From the NCBI RefSeq assembly GCF_008040105.1, contig NZ_VRMG01000005.1, forward strand, positions 186,001 through 250,000: a DNA stretch of 64,000 nucleotides, given 5' to 3'. Source of the stretch: Lacisediminihabitans profunda (GTDB lineage: Bacteria > Actinomycetota > Actinomycetes > Actinomycetales > Microbacteriaceae). The notes beneath the pieces were generated by a model. It was not told the origin of the DNA and searched no databases. It saw only the letters and a program-made list of their open reading frames with translations. Shown in pieces: positions 49,437 through 57,407 of the stretch (positions within the stretch are counted from its first letter, which is position 1; every line of letters begins with the position of its first letter). Made by a program: the position numbers and the translations under genes.

Positions 49437-50414
49437 GTGGCCGAGATCACCGCTACCGGACAAAAGCGACTCGTTATCGTGACGGGTCGGGCCCACCCTC
49501 AGCTGGCGATCGATGTGGCCTCCGAGCTCGGCGCGGACCTCGTGCACACCGACGCGCGCACCTTCGCGAACGGCGAGATCTACGCGCGCTACGACGAGAG
49601 CGTTCGGGGCTGCGACGCCTTCGTCATCCAGTCGCACACCTATCCGATCAATGAGTGGCTCATGGAGCAGCTGATCATGGTGGACGCGCTCAAGCGCGCC
49701 TCCGCCAAGCGGATCACCGTGGTGGCGCCGTTCTATCCGTACGCTCGCCAGGACAAGAAGGGCCGTGGTCGCGAGCCGATCTCGGCGCGCCTCGTGGCCG
49801 ACCTGTTCAAGGCGGCCGGCGCGGACCGCATCATGAGCGTCGACCTGCACGCCGCCCAGATCCAGGGCTTCTTCGACGGCCCGGTCGACCATCTCTTCGC
49901 GATGCCGGTGCTGCTCAAGTACTTCAAGGAACGCCTCGACCCGGCCACCCTCACCGTCGTCTCGCCCGACATGGGCCGGGTGCGGGTCGCCGACATCTGG
50001 AGCGACAAGCTCGGGGCTCCGCTCGCGATCATCCACAAGCGGCGCGACCCGAGGGTGCACAACCAGGTCTCGGTGCATGAGATCGTGGGCGAGGTGCGCG
50101 GTCGCACCTGCCTCATCGTCGACGACATGATCGACACGGGCCGCACCATCGTGAAGGCCGCAGAGGCGCTCAAGGAGGCCGGAGCGACGAACGTGGTCGT
50201 GGCGGCGACGCACGCCGTCTTCTCCGAGCCGGCATCCACGATCCTGCAGAGCGAGTTCATCGACTCGGTCGTGGTGACCGACACCCTGCCGATCTCGGCG
50301 GACAAGCGGTTCCCCACCCTCACGGTGCTGCCGATCGCCCCGCTGCTGGCCAGCGCCATTCACGAGGTGTTCAGCGACGGTTCCGTGACGTCGATGTTCG
50401 ACGGCGCGGCCTGA
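49437..50414 (+). CDS. prs: Ribose-phosphate pyrophosphokinase
   Basis: Prs makes PRPP from ribose 5-phosphate and ATP for nucleotide, His and Trp synthesis. The start GTG 49437 (VAEITATGQKR) gives 325 residues, the normal family length; ATG 49398 would add 13. Motifs: FANGEIYARYDESVRG near 43, FYPYARQDKKGRGREPIS (catalytic loop) near 100, DLHAAQIQGFF near 136 and the PRPP loop CLIVDDMIDTGRTI near 224. The gap from glmU is 79 bp. Confidence 0.95.
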   Translation: MAEITATGQKRLVIVTGRAHPQLAIDVASELGADLVHTDARTFANGEIYARYDESVRGCDAFVIQSHTYPINEWLMEQLIMVDALKRASAKRITVVAPFYPYARQDKKGRGREPISARLVADLFKAAGADRIMSVDLHAAQIQGFFDGPVDHLFAMPVLLKYFKERLDPATLTVVSPDMGRVRVADIWSDKLGAPLAIIHKRRDPRVHNQVSVHEIVGEVRGRTCLIVDDMIDTGRTIVKAAEALKEAGATNVVVAATHAVFSEPASTILQSEFIDSVVVTDTLPISADKRFPTLTVLPIAPLLASAIHEVFSDGSVTSMFDGAA

Positions 50415-50469
50415 CCCCGCCCGACCCTCACGATTCGACCCTTGCCAGCGGGGTCCGATCGCGCTAACG

Positions 50470-50487
50470 TACAACCAAATGGTTGTA
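50470..50487. promoter_or_regulatory. ArsR operator palindrome overlapping the start codon
   Basis: TACAACC-AAAT-GGTTGTA is a perfect 7-bp inverted repeat (50470-50476 and 50481-50487). The ATG of the ArsR-family gene (50479) lies inside it. ACAACCA-type palindromes are typical self-operators of ArsR regulators paired with SRPBCC proteins, so autorepression is likely. Confidence 0.75.
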
Positions 50488-50829
50488 GAAAGCGCGCTCC
50501 TGAGCGACAAACACATCGATCGCCTCTTCCACGCCCTGGCGGATGCGACGAGGCGTGACATCGTGGCGCGACTGCTCGAGCGTGAGCAGTCCGTCTCGAC
50601 GCTCGCCGCGCACTACTCGATGAGTTTCGCGGCGGTGCAGAAGCACGTCGCGGTGCTCGAGAAGGCATCGCTCGTGGGCAAGGTGAAACGGGGACGGGAG
50701 CAGATCGTGCACGCGGATCCCGCCACCCTGCGCCGGGCGACCCGGCTGCTCACCGCGTGGGAAGGTGTCTGGGCGGAGCGTGTCGCCCGCATGGACGAGA
50801 TCCTCGCCGAGCCGCCGACCGATCACTAA
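50479..50829 (+). CDS. ArsR-family winged-helix repressor
   Basis: A 116-residue regulator with the ArsR fold: RLFHALADATRRDIVARLL near 14, recognition helix MSFAAVQKHVAVLEKASLV near 47 and a short wing KVKRGREQIV near 67. No metal-binding ELCVCDL motif is present, so it is not a metal sensor. It is encoded 30 bp before an SRPBCC protein, a frequent pairing. No ribosome-binding site is seen and the ATG sits in the operator palindrome, so the mRNA may be leaderless or nearly so (inference). Confidence 0.9.
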   Translation: MVVESALLSDKHIDRLFHALADATRRDIVARLLEREQSVSTLAAHYSMSFAAVQKHVAVLEKASLVGKVKRGREQIVHADPATLRRATRLLTAWEGVWAERVARMDEILAEPPTDH

Positions 50830-50859
50830 CGAATCACCCCTGAAGAAAGGTCACGAACA

Positions 50860-51345
50860 ATGCCGGTCATCAGCAGCGAGAAGAATCCCGAACAGCTCTC
50901 CCTCACCCTCGTCGCGGAGTTCCCGGTGGAGGTCGGCCGGGTGTGGCGCCTGTGGTCGGATCCGCGCCAGCTCGAGCGCTGGTGGGGACCGCCGACCTGG
51001 CCGGCCAGCTTCGAGCGCCACGACTTCGTCGTCGGAGGCGCCGCGAGCTACCGGATGACCGGCCCCGACGGCGACACCGCCCCCGGCTGGTGGCGATTCA
51101 CCGCGATCGACGAGCCCAGCAGCCTGGAGTTCGAGAACGGCTTCGCCGACCAGTCCGGCGAGCCGGACCCCACCATGCCGATCACCAGGATGGTCGTGAC
51201 GATCGAGGCCGTGGACGGCGGCACCCGCATGACCACCGTGTCGCATTTCGCCAGCCTCGAACAGCTTGACCGGCTCGTGGCGATGGGCATGGAAGAGGGG
51301 CTGCGCGGGGCGGCCGGACAGATCGACGCACTGCTGGCGGCCTGA
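50860..51345 (+). CDS. SRPBCC (AHSA1-type START-like) domain protein
   Basis: A 161-residue single-domain protein of the AHSA1 branch of the START superfamily: FPVEVGRVWRLWSDPRQLERWWGPP near 22, FVVGGAASYRMTGPDG near 55, and GTRMTTVSHFASLEQLDRL near 123. Such proteins bind hydrophobic ligands; the ligand is unknown. Co-transcribed with the ArsR regulator (30-bp gap), which probably controls it. AAGAAAGG precedes the start. Confidence 0.9.
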   Translation: MPVISSEKNPEQLSLTLVAEFPVEVGRVWRLWSDPRQLERWWGPPTWPASFERHDFVVGGAASYRMTGPDGDTAPGWWRFTAIDEPSSLEFENGFADQSGEPDPTMPITRMVVTIEAVDGGTRMTTVSHFASLEQLDRLVAMGMEEGLRGAAGQIDALLAA

Positions 51346-51393
51346 GGCAGTTCGTCCCGTGGGCGGGCGCGCGCTCTGGTTAGAGTTAGCGCC

Positions 51394-53100
51394 ATGACGA
51401 TCAGCACACCGCGGCCCTGGCTCGCAAGCTACGCCGAGGGGGTTCCTCACGACATCGAGGTGCCCGAGGGGTCCCTCTACGACCTGCTGGAGGGGTCGGT
51501 GGCCGAATTCGGCCAGAACGTGGCCCTCGAGTTCTTCGGGCGCACGACCACGTACGCCGAGCTGGGGGACCAGGTCCTCCGCGCCGCCGAGGGGCTCCGC
51601 GTGCTCGGGGTGCAGAAGGGCGACACGGTGGCGCTCGTGCTGCCGAACTGCCCGCAGCACGTCGTCGCCTTCTACGCCGTGCTGCGCCTCGGTGCGATCG
51701 TGGTCGAGCACAATCCGCTCTACACGCCGCGCGAGCTGCGCCACCAGTTCGAGGACCACGGAGCGAAGTTCGCCGTCGTCTGGAACAACGTCGTGGCGAC
51801 GGTGCAGGCCCTGCCCGAGGATGTGGCGGTCGACACCGTCGTGTCCGTGGACGTCACGAGGGCCATGCCCTTCACCACCCGGGCGTTGCTTCGGCTGCCG
51901 ATCGAGCGGGCGCGGGCCTCGCGCTCGGCGCTCACGACCGCGGTGCGCGGCACCGTCACCTGGGAGAAGCTCCTCGAGAACTCGCCAGTCGACGGGCACA
52001 TCGTGCGGCCGGGGGCCGCGGACGTCGCCGTGATCCAGTACACCAGCGGCACGACCGGCCTTCCCAAGGGGGCAACGCTCACCCACCGCAACCTCTCGAC
52101 GAACGCCGCCCAGGCCCGAGCGTGGGTGCCCACGGTGCGCCGCGGAACCTCCGTCGTCTACGCCGTGCTCCCGATGTTCCACGCCTACGGCCTCACGCTC
52201 TGCCTCACCTTCGCCATGAGCATGGGCTCGCGACTCGTGCTCTTCCCCAAGTTCGACCCCGAGCTCGTGCTCGCCGTGGTGAAGAAACGCCCGGCCACCT
52301 TCCTGCCGGCGGTGCCGCCGATCTACGCGCGGCTCATGACGGCCGCCCAGGAGTCCGGGGTCTCCCTGGCGGGAATCGAGATCGCGATCTCCGGGGCCAT
52401 GCCGCTCGCGGCATCCGTCGTCGAGCCCTGGGAGGCCCAGACGGGCGGCTACCTCGTGGAGGGCTACGGCCTCTCCGAGACGAGCCCGGTGCTCATGGCC
52501 AACCCGGTCGGGCCGTCGCGCCGGGCCGGAACCGTCGGGCTGCCGTTGCCGAACACCGAGGTGCGGGTGGTCGATCCAGACAACCCGGCGGCGGATCGGG
52601 CGCCGGGCGAGCCGGGCGAACTCATCGTGCGTGGACCGCAGGTGTTCTCCGGCTACTGGAAGAAGCCGGATGAGACGGCCGCGGTCTTCGTGCCGGCCGA
52701 CGCCGGCGACGACGCCGGGCCGTGGTTCCGCACAGGAGACATCGTGCGGATCGACGCCGACGGCTTCGTGACGATCGTCGACCGCATCAAGGAGCTCATC
52801 ATCACCGGCGGTTTCAACGTCTCGCCGAGCGAGGTCGAGGACGCGCTGAGGGCGCATCCCGATGTCGCCGAGGTCGCGGTCGTCGGCGTGCCGAGCGCGC
52901 ACAGCGGTGAGGACGTCGTGGCCGTGGTCGTGCTCGAGCCCGGCCGGGAGCTCGACGAGAAGGCGCTGCGCGACTGCGCGCGGGACTCCCTCGCGGCCTA
53001 CAAGGTGCCGAGGCGCATTGTCGCCTTCGACGAACTGCCGAAGTCCCTCATCGGCAAGGTGCTTCGTCGCGAGGTGCGCGAGAGACTTCTCGCCGAGTGA
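51394..53100 (+). CDS. fadD: Long-chain acyl-CoA synthetase (AMP-dependent ligase)
   Basis: A 568-residue adenylate-forming enzyme predicted to activate fatty acids to acyl-CoA. Motifs: AMP-binding P-loop YTSGTTGLPKGATLTHRN near 216, VEGYGLSETSP near 356, PWFRTGDIVRIDADG near 445 with the ribose-binding Asp, and VDRIKELIITGGFNVSPSEVE near 465; the catalytic Lys is in PKSLIGKVLRRE near the C-terminus. Its stop is 1 bp from the stop of the convergent small membrane protein gene. Substrate chain length is not visible. Confidence 0.9.
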   Translation: MTISTPRPWLASYAEGVPHDIEVPEGSLYDLLEGSVAEFGQNVALEFFGRTTTYAELGDQVLRAAEGLRVLGVQKGDTVALVLPNCPQHVVAFYAVLRLGAIVVEHNPLYTPRELRHQFEDHGAKFAVVWNNVVATVQALPEDVAVDTVVSVDVTRAMPFTTRALLRLPIERARASRSALTTAVRGTVTWEKLLENSPVDGHIVRPGAADVAVIQYTSGTTGLPKGATLTHRNLSTNAAQARAWVPTVRRGTSVVYAVLPMFHAYGLTLCLTFAMSMGSRLVLFPKFDPELVLAVVKKRPATFLPAVPPIYARLMTAAQESGVSLAGIEIAISGAMPLAASVVEPWEAQTGGYLVEGYGLSETSPVLMANPVGPSRRAGTVGLPLPNTEVRVVDPDNPAADRAPGEPGELIVRGPQVFSGYWKKPDETAAVFVPADAGDDAGPWFRTGDIVRIDADGFVTIVDRIKELIITGGFNVSPSEVEDALRAHPDVAEVAVVGVPSAHSGEDVVAVVVLEPGRELDEKALRDCARDSLAAYKVPRRIVAFDELPKSLIGKVLRREVRERLLAE

Positions 53101-53101
53101 T

Positions 53102-53479
53102 CTAGGAGTTCGTTCCGGGGACCGGCACCGGCGAGAGCCGGGGCGAGACCGGGATGAGGCCGAGTGATGCCACGTGCCGGTCACCGCCGAACGCCCCGAC
53201 GGTGTAGCACTCCCAGCCGATTCCCCCGGGGCCGAAGACCTCGAAGCGGGCGGAGGCGGCGCGCGCCTCGGGCGCCTCGTAGGCCACCCACGCGACGCAG
53301 GCGGTCTCCGCGGTGGACGCCGCGACGGACACGGTCGTGAAGACCCCGGGCAGAACGAGGCAGGCGATGCCCACGATCACGACGACGCGCATCACGAGAA
53401 CGAGGCGCGGGCTGCGCAGCGGGCGGCCGTCGCCGGGCTCGTAGCCCGCCAGCTCGGGGTGCTCGTGGTCTTCGGACAT
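53102..53479 (-). CDS. Small single-pass membrane protein of unknown function
   Basis: A 125-residue product from ATG 53479 (MSEDHEHPEL). A hydrophilic cytosolic N-terminus is followed by one hydrophobic helix (about 28-53) and a probably extracellular C-terminal part of about 70 residues with two Cys (ETACVAWVAYEAPEARAAS; WECYTVGAFGGDRHVA). No family is recognised. It is convergent with fadD. Confidence 0.7.
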   Translation of the reverse strand: MSEDHEHPELAGYEPGDGRPLRSPRLVLVMRVVVIVGIACLVLPGVFTTVSVAASTAETACVAWVAYEAPEARAASARFEVFGPGGIGWECYTVGAFGGDRHVASLGLIPVSPRLSPVPVPGTNS

Positions 53480-53708
53480 CACTCTCCAGTGTGCCACCCG
53501 GCGCGTGATCGCGCCCGACACGAACGGGTCACGATCCGCCGGCCGACGGTGCGCGGGCACGGGGCCGGAGGCACACCGACTTCCGGCACAGGCAGATTCA
53601 GCCGATCATTATGCCTCGATCACCCCATCACATGCCCTGATTCGACTCTGGCGTGTCAATTGATCTGATCTATAGACTGGTGGCATCCCTCGAGAGGAAT
53701 CTCTGACT

Positions 53709-53768
53709 GTGAACGACACCCTGCTGCGCACCGGCGCGCGGCCGACCGAGTCCGACCCGACGACATGA
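53709..53768 (+). CDS. Possible 19-codon leader ORF before the fuconate dehydratase gene
   Basis: GTG 53709 starts a 19-codon frame ([19 protein letters not shown]) whose TGA overlaps the ATG of the next gene by 3 nt (ATGA). GAGAGGAA lies 9 nt upstream. It could be a coupling leader or the remnant of a lost gene; chance is possible. The rest of this 285-bp gap shows nothing else identifiable. Confidence 0.3.
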   Translation: MNDTLLRTGARPTESDPTT

Positions 53769-55075
53769 CCACCATCACCGGCGTGGAGACGCACGACGTG
53801 CGCTTCCCCACCTCGCTCAGCCTGGACGGTTCAGACGCCATGAACAAGGACGGCGACTACTCGGCCGCCTACGTCGTGATCCGCACCGACGATCCGCAGC
53901 TGAGCGGCTTCGGGTTCACCTTCACCATCGGCCGCGGCAACGACCTGTGCGTGTCCGCGGCGGCGCAGCGCGCCCTTCCGCTGATCGGCCGGAACGTGGA
54001 GGAGATCGTGGGGGACCTGGGGGCGATCTACCGCGAGCTGCAGAGCGACTCGCAGCTGCGCTGGCTCGGCCCGGACAAGGGGGTGATCCACCTCGCCCTC
54101 GCCGCCGTGATGAACGCGGTGTGGGATCTCGCGGCGCGCAAGGCTGGCAAGCCGCTCTGGCGCCTGCTCACCGACATGACGCCGACCGAGCTCGTGGATG
54201 CGGCCGACCTGCGCTACCTCTCCGATGCCTTGACCCGGGAGGAGGCGATCGCGCTGCTCGCCGACCTCGCGCCGACCAGGCAGCAGAGGATCGCGGAACT
54301 CGCCGACACCGGGTATCCCTGCTACACGACGAGTGCGGGCTGGCTCGGCTACTCGGACGAGAAGCTCCGGCGCCTCTGCCAGGAGGCCGTCGACGCCGGC
54401 TACCGGTACATCAAGCTGAAGGTCGGGGCGAACCGCGAGGACGACTACCGCCGCCTGTCCCTGGCCCGGGAGGTGATCGGCTGGGACGTCAACCTCATGA
54501 TCGACGCCAACCAGGTCTGGGATGTTCCGGAGGCGATCGACTGGGTGCTCTCACTCGCCGAGTTCAAGCCGCTCTGGATCGAGGAGCCGACGAGCCCGGA
54601 CGACATCCTCGGCCACGCGGCGGTGCGCCGCGCCGTCGCCCCGATCGGGGTGGCGACGGGCGAGCACGGCATGAACCGGGTGCTGTTCAAGCAGCTGTTC
54701 CAGGCGGAGGCGATCGACTTCTGCCAGCTCGACTCGGCACGACTCGGCAGCGTGAACGAGATTCTCGCGGTGTACTTCATGGCGAAGAAGTTCGGCGTGC
54801 CGGTGTGTCCGCACGCCGGCGGTGTCGGCCTCTGCGAACTCGTGCAGCACCTGTCGATCTTCGACTACGTCGCGGTGTCCGGATCGCTCGAGGGCCGGGT
54901 GACCGAGTTCGTCGATCACCTGCACGAGCACTTCGTGGAGCCCTGCGTCGTCTCGGCTGGCGCATACGTGCTGCCCACCCAGCCCGGCTACAGCGCCGAG
55001 ATGTTCGCCGACTCGATCGAGGAATTCGCCTTTCCGGCCGGCCGGTACTGGAGCACGGCGGCCGCACGGCGCTAG
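53765..55075 (+). CDS. L-fuconate dehydratase (enolase superfamily)
   Basis: A 436-residue cytosolic enzyme that would dehydrate L-fuconate to 2-keto-3-deoxy-L-fuconate. It has the capping domain ([18 protein letters not shown] near 15) and a TIM barrel with the catalytic K-x-K at K217/K219 (YIKLKVGA), metal ligands D247 (MIDANQVWD) and E273/E274 ([10 protein letters not shown]), then GEHG and the His of [18 protein letters not shown] and [14 protein letters not shown] match FucD more than other mandelate-racemase-group members. It lies 39 bp upstream of alpha-L-fucosidase, so fucose release and oxidation are linked. Confidence 0.9.
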   Translation: MTTITGVETHDVRFPTSLSLDGSDAMNKDGDYSAAYVVIRTDDPQLSGFGFTFTIGRGNDLCVSAAAQRALPLIGRNVEEIVGDLGAIYRELQSDSQLRWLGPDKGVIHLALAAVMNAVWDLAARKAGKPLWRLLTDMTPTELVDAADLRYLSDALTREEAIALLADLAPTRQQRIAELADTGYPCYTTSAGWLGYSDEKLRRLCQEAVDAGYRYIKLKVGANREDDYRRLSLAREVIGWDVNLMIDANQVWDVPEAIDWVLSLAEFKPLWIEEPTSPDDILGHAAVRRAVAPIGVATGEHGMNRVLFKQLFQAEAIDFCQLDSARLGSVNEILAVYFMAKKFGVPVCPHAGGVGLCELVQHLSIFDYVAVSGSLEGRVTEFVDHLHEHFVEPCVVSAGAYVLPTQPGYSAEMFADSIEEFAFPAGRYWSTAAARR

Positions 55076-55114
55076 GCGCCCGCGACGACCAACCACGAGA
55101 AGAAGGAGAGCACC

Positions 55115-56392
55115 GTGTCGATTCCCCATGCCCCCTGGTTCACCGAGTCACGATTCGGGATGTTCATCCACTGGGGGCTCTACTCCCTCCCGGCCCGCCA
55201 CGAGTGGGTGATGACCAACGAACGCCGGCAGACGAGCGACTACGAGCGGTACGCCGACTTCTTCGACCCCGACCTGTACGACCCGGTGACCTGGGCGCGC
55301 GCGGCGAAGGCGGCCGGCATGAAGTATGTCGTGCTCACCACGAAACACCACGACGGCTTCTGCCTGTGGGACTCGAAACTCACCGACTACACGGCCGTCA
55401 ACACCCCGTACGGTCGTGACCTCGTGCGTCCCTATGTCGACGCCCTGCGCGCCGAGGGGCTCAAGGTGGGCTTCTATCACTCGCTGCTCGACTGGCACCA
55501 TCCGGACTTCCCGATCGATGGGCATCACCCCCGTCGCGACGATGCGGATGCCGCGGAACAGAACGCGACCCGGGACATGGCGGTCTACCGTGAGTACCTC
55601 CACGGCCAGGTGCGCGAACTGCTCACCGACTACGGGAAGATCGACTACCTGTTCTACGACTTCTCCTACGCGAACGATGTGCAGCATCCGGTCTGGGGCG
55701 CCAAGGGCAGGGACGACTGGGGGTCGGAGGAGCTGATCTCCCTCACCCGCCGGCTGCAGCCGGGAATCATCGTGAACGACCGGCTCGACATCCCGGGGGA
55801 CTTCGTCACCCCGGAGCAGTACCAGCCGTCCGGGCCGATGGAGGTGGACGGCCGTCCCGTCACCTGGGAGGCCTGCCAGACCCTCAACGGCAGCTGGGGT
55901 TACTTCCGCGACAACCACACCATCAAGTCCACCGACCTGCTCATCCGCATGCTCATCGACGGCGTCTCGAAGGACGGCAACCTGCTGCTCAACGTGGGTC
56001 CGACGGCCCGAGGCACCCTGGACGGCGCGGCCACTTCTGCCCTCGAGGGCATCGGCGAGTGGATGCGGCTGCACGACCGCAGCATCTACGGGGCCGGGGC
56101 AGCCGAATTCGTGCCGCCCGCCGACGCTCGATACACCCAGCGTGGTTCGAGGCTGTACCTGCACCTGTTCGCCTGGCCGTTCGAGCACGTGCACCTTCCC
56201 GGGCTGGCCGGCAAGGTGGCGTACGCGCAGCTGCTCAACGACGCATCGGAGGTGCCGATGGCGGAGATAGCTCCGGACACGGTGGCCCTCACCACGGGCG
56301 CCGGCGGCCAGCCGGCTGGCACGCTCACGCTGACCCTTCCGGTGCTCAGACCGGATGTCGCGGTTCCGGTGATCGAGTTGTTCCTGGTCTAG
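55115..56392 (+). CDS. GH29 alpha-L-fucosidase
   Basis: A 425-residue glycoside hydrolase releasing L-fucose from oligosaccharides. GTG start 55115 with AAGAAGGAG 6 nt upstream. GH29 marks: RFGMFIHWGLYSLPARHEW near 10, TTKHHDGFCLWDSK near 74, LLDWHHPDFP near 124, the likely nucleophile D182 in YLFYDFSY, and GNLLLNVGPTARG near 288. A small C-terminal beta domain follows. There is no signal peptide, so it acts in the cytosol on imported fucosides. Same transcript as the fuconate dehydratase gene. Confidence 0.92.
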   Translation: MSIPHAPWFTESRFGMFIHWGLYSLPARHEWVMTNERRQTSDYERYADFFDPDLYDPVTWARAAKAAGMKYVVLTTKHHDGFCLWDSKLTDYTAVNTPYGRDLVRPYVDALRAEGLKVGFYHSLLDWHHPDFPIDGHHPRRDDADAAEQNATRDMAVYREYLHGQVRELLTDYGKIDYLFYDFSYANDVQHPVWGAKGRDDWGSEELISLTRRLQPGIIVNDRLDIPGDFVTPEQYQPSGPMEVDGRPVTWEACQTLNGSWGYFRDNHTIKSTDLLIRMLIDGVSKDGNLLLNVGPTARGTLDGAATSALEGIGEWMRLHDRSIYGAGAAEFVPPADARYTQRGSRLYLHLFAWPFEHVHLPGLAGKVAYAQLLNDASEVPMAEIAPDTVALTTGAGGQPAGTLTLTLPVLRPDVAVPVIELFLV

Positions 56393-56402
56393 ACGGGCGG
56401 GC

Positions 56403-57224
56403 TCACTCGGGTGGCGGTGCGTCGCCCCGCAGAGGCGGGTCGGTGCTCGTCCGCGTGCTCGCCTGTGTGCTCGCCCCCGGGTGGCTGGCGATGAAGTCCT
56501 CGACCTCGATCAGGTGCACGGACATGGCGAGCCTCGCCCGGTCCGGATCCCCGGAGGCGACGGCACGCAGGATGTCGTGGTGTTCCCGGTGGGTGTGCCG
56601 GATCACGTCCGGCTCGGTCATCGCGCGCCACATCCGCGTGCGGATGGTGCGGCTCGCGAGGGCCTCGATCAGCGCCTCGAGGGCCGGATTGCCCGAGGCG
56701 CGGGCGATCACCCGGTGGAATTCGATGTCGACGTTCATGATCGCGTCGAGGTCGTGGGCCGAGGCGTCGTCTATGACGTCGTCGATAGTGCCGAGGAGCC
56801 GGCCGGCCTCGGCGACCTGCTCCTCCGTGATGAGCAGCGAGGCCCTGGCCGCGGCCTCGACCTCGAGCACTCGGCGCACCGAAGAGATGTGCTGGCTGTC
56901 GGCGGACGACTGCAGGTCGACGAGGAACCCCATCGGGGCGAGCAGCAGGGACGCGTCGAGCGAGGTGACGTAGGTGCCGTCGCCCTGGCGCGTCTCGAGC
57001 ACCCCCATGATCGCGAGCGCACGCACCCCCTCGCGCAGGGAGCTGCGCGAGACACCGAGGGAGGCGGCGAGGTCCTTCTCCACGGGCAGGCGCGCCCCGG
57101 CCACCAGGGTGCCCCGGATGATCATGTCCTTGATGTCGTGCACCACGACGTCGGTCTGCGAGCGCAGTGGTGCGGTCCGGCCCTCGGCCGATTCGGCGAC
57201 GAACTCGGGGTCGGGAGTGTCCAT
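56403..57224 (-). CDS. GntR/FadR-subfamily transcriptional regulator
   Basis: A 273-residue regulator. The N-terminal winged helix (GARLPVEKDLAASLGVSRSSLREG near 42-66) is followed by an all-helical FCD sensor domain (about 95-245) with metal-binding His/Asp positions such as DIEFHRVIARASGNPAL near 156. FadR-type regulators often respond to sugar acids. Convergent with the fucosidase gene and upstream of gnd on the same strand, it may control the fuconate/uronate genes around it (inference). The C-terminus is Ser/Thr/Pro-rich. Confidence 0.89.
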   Translation of the reverse strand: MDTPDPEFVAESAEGRTAPLRSQTDVVVHDIKDMIIRGTLVAGARLPVEKDLAASLGVSRSSLREGVRALAIMGVLETRQGDGTYVTSLDASLLLAPMGFLVDLQSSADSQHISSVRRVLEVEAAARASLLITEEQVAEAGRLLGTIDDVIDDASAHDLDAIMNVDIEFHRVIARASGNPALEALIEALASRTIRTRMWRAMTEPDVIRHTHREHHDILRAVASGDPDRARLAMSVHLIEVEDFIASHPGASTQASTRTSTDPPLRGDAPPPE

Positions 57225-57244
57225 TCCGCAACTGTAGCGTCCCG

Positions 57245-57327
57245 CCGAAAACGCAGGAGTTCCGCGGCCACGCGACGTGATTCCGGCAGAATCGCGGCGC
57301 CGGCACCGAAATCTCCTGCGTTTTCGG
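57245..57327. repeat. Palindromic element ending in CTCCTGCGTTTTCGG, copy B
   Basis: CCGAAAACGCAGGAG (57245-57259) and CTCCTGCGTTTTCGG (57313-57327) are perfect 15-bp reverse complements 53 bp apart, in the gap between the GntR regulator gene and gnd. They match the ends of the element at 47502-47584. Short GGATGYCGGATGCGCGGATTTCGGATGCGC-like repetition follows at 57336-57364. Confidence 0.75.
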
Positions 57328-57407
57328 ATCCGCGGATGTCGGATGCGCGGATTTCGGATGCGCGTTGTCGCAGGCGCGGGCGGCCTGTCGCGACCGACCC
57401 GCCGCGG

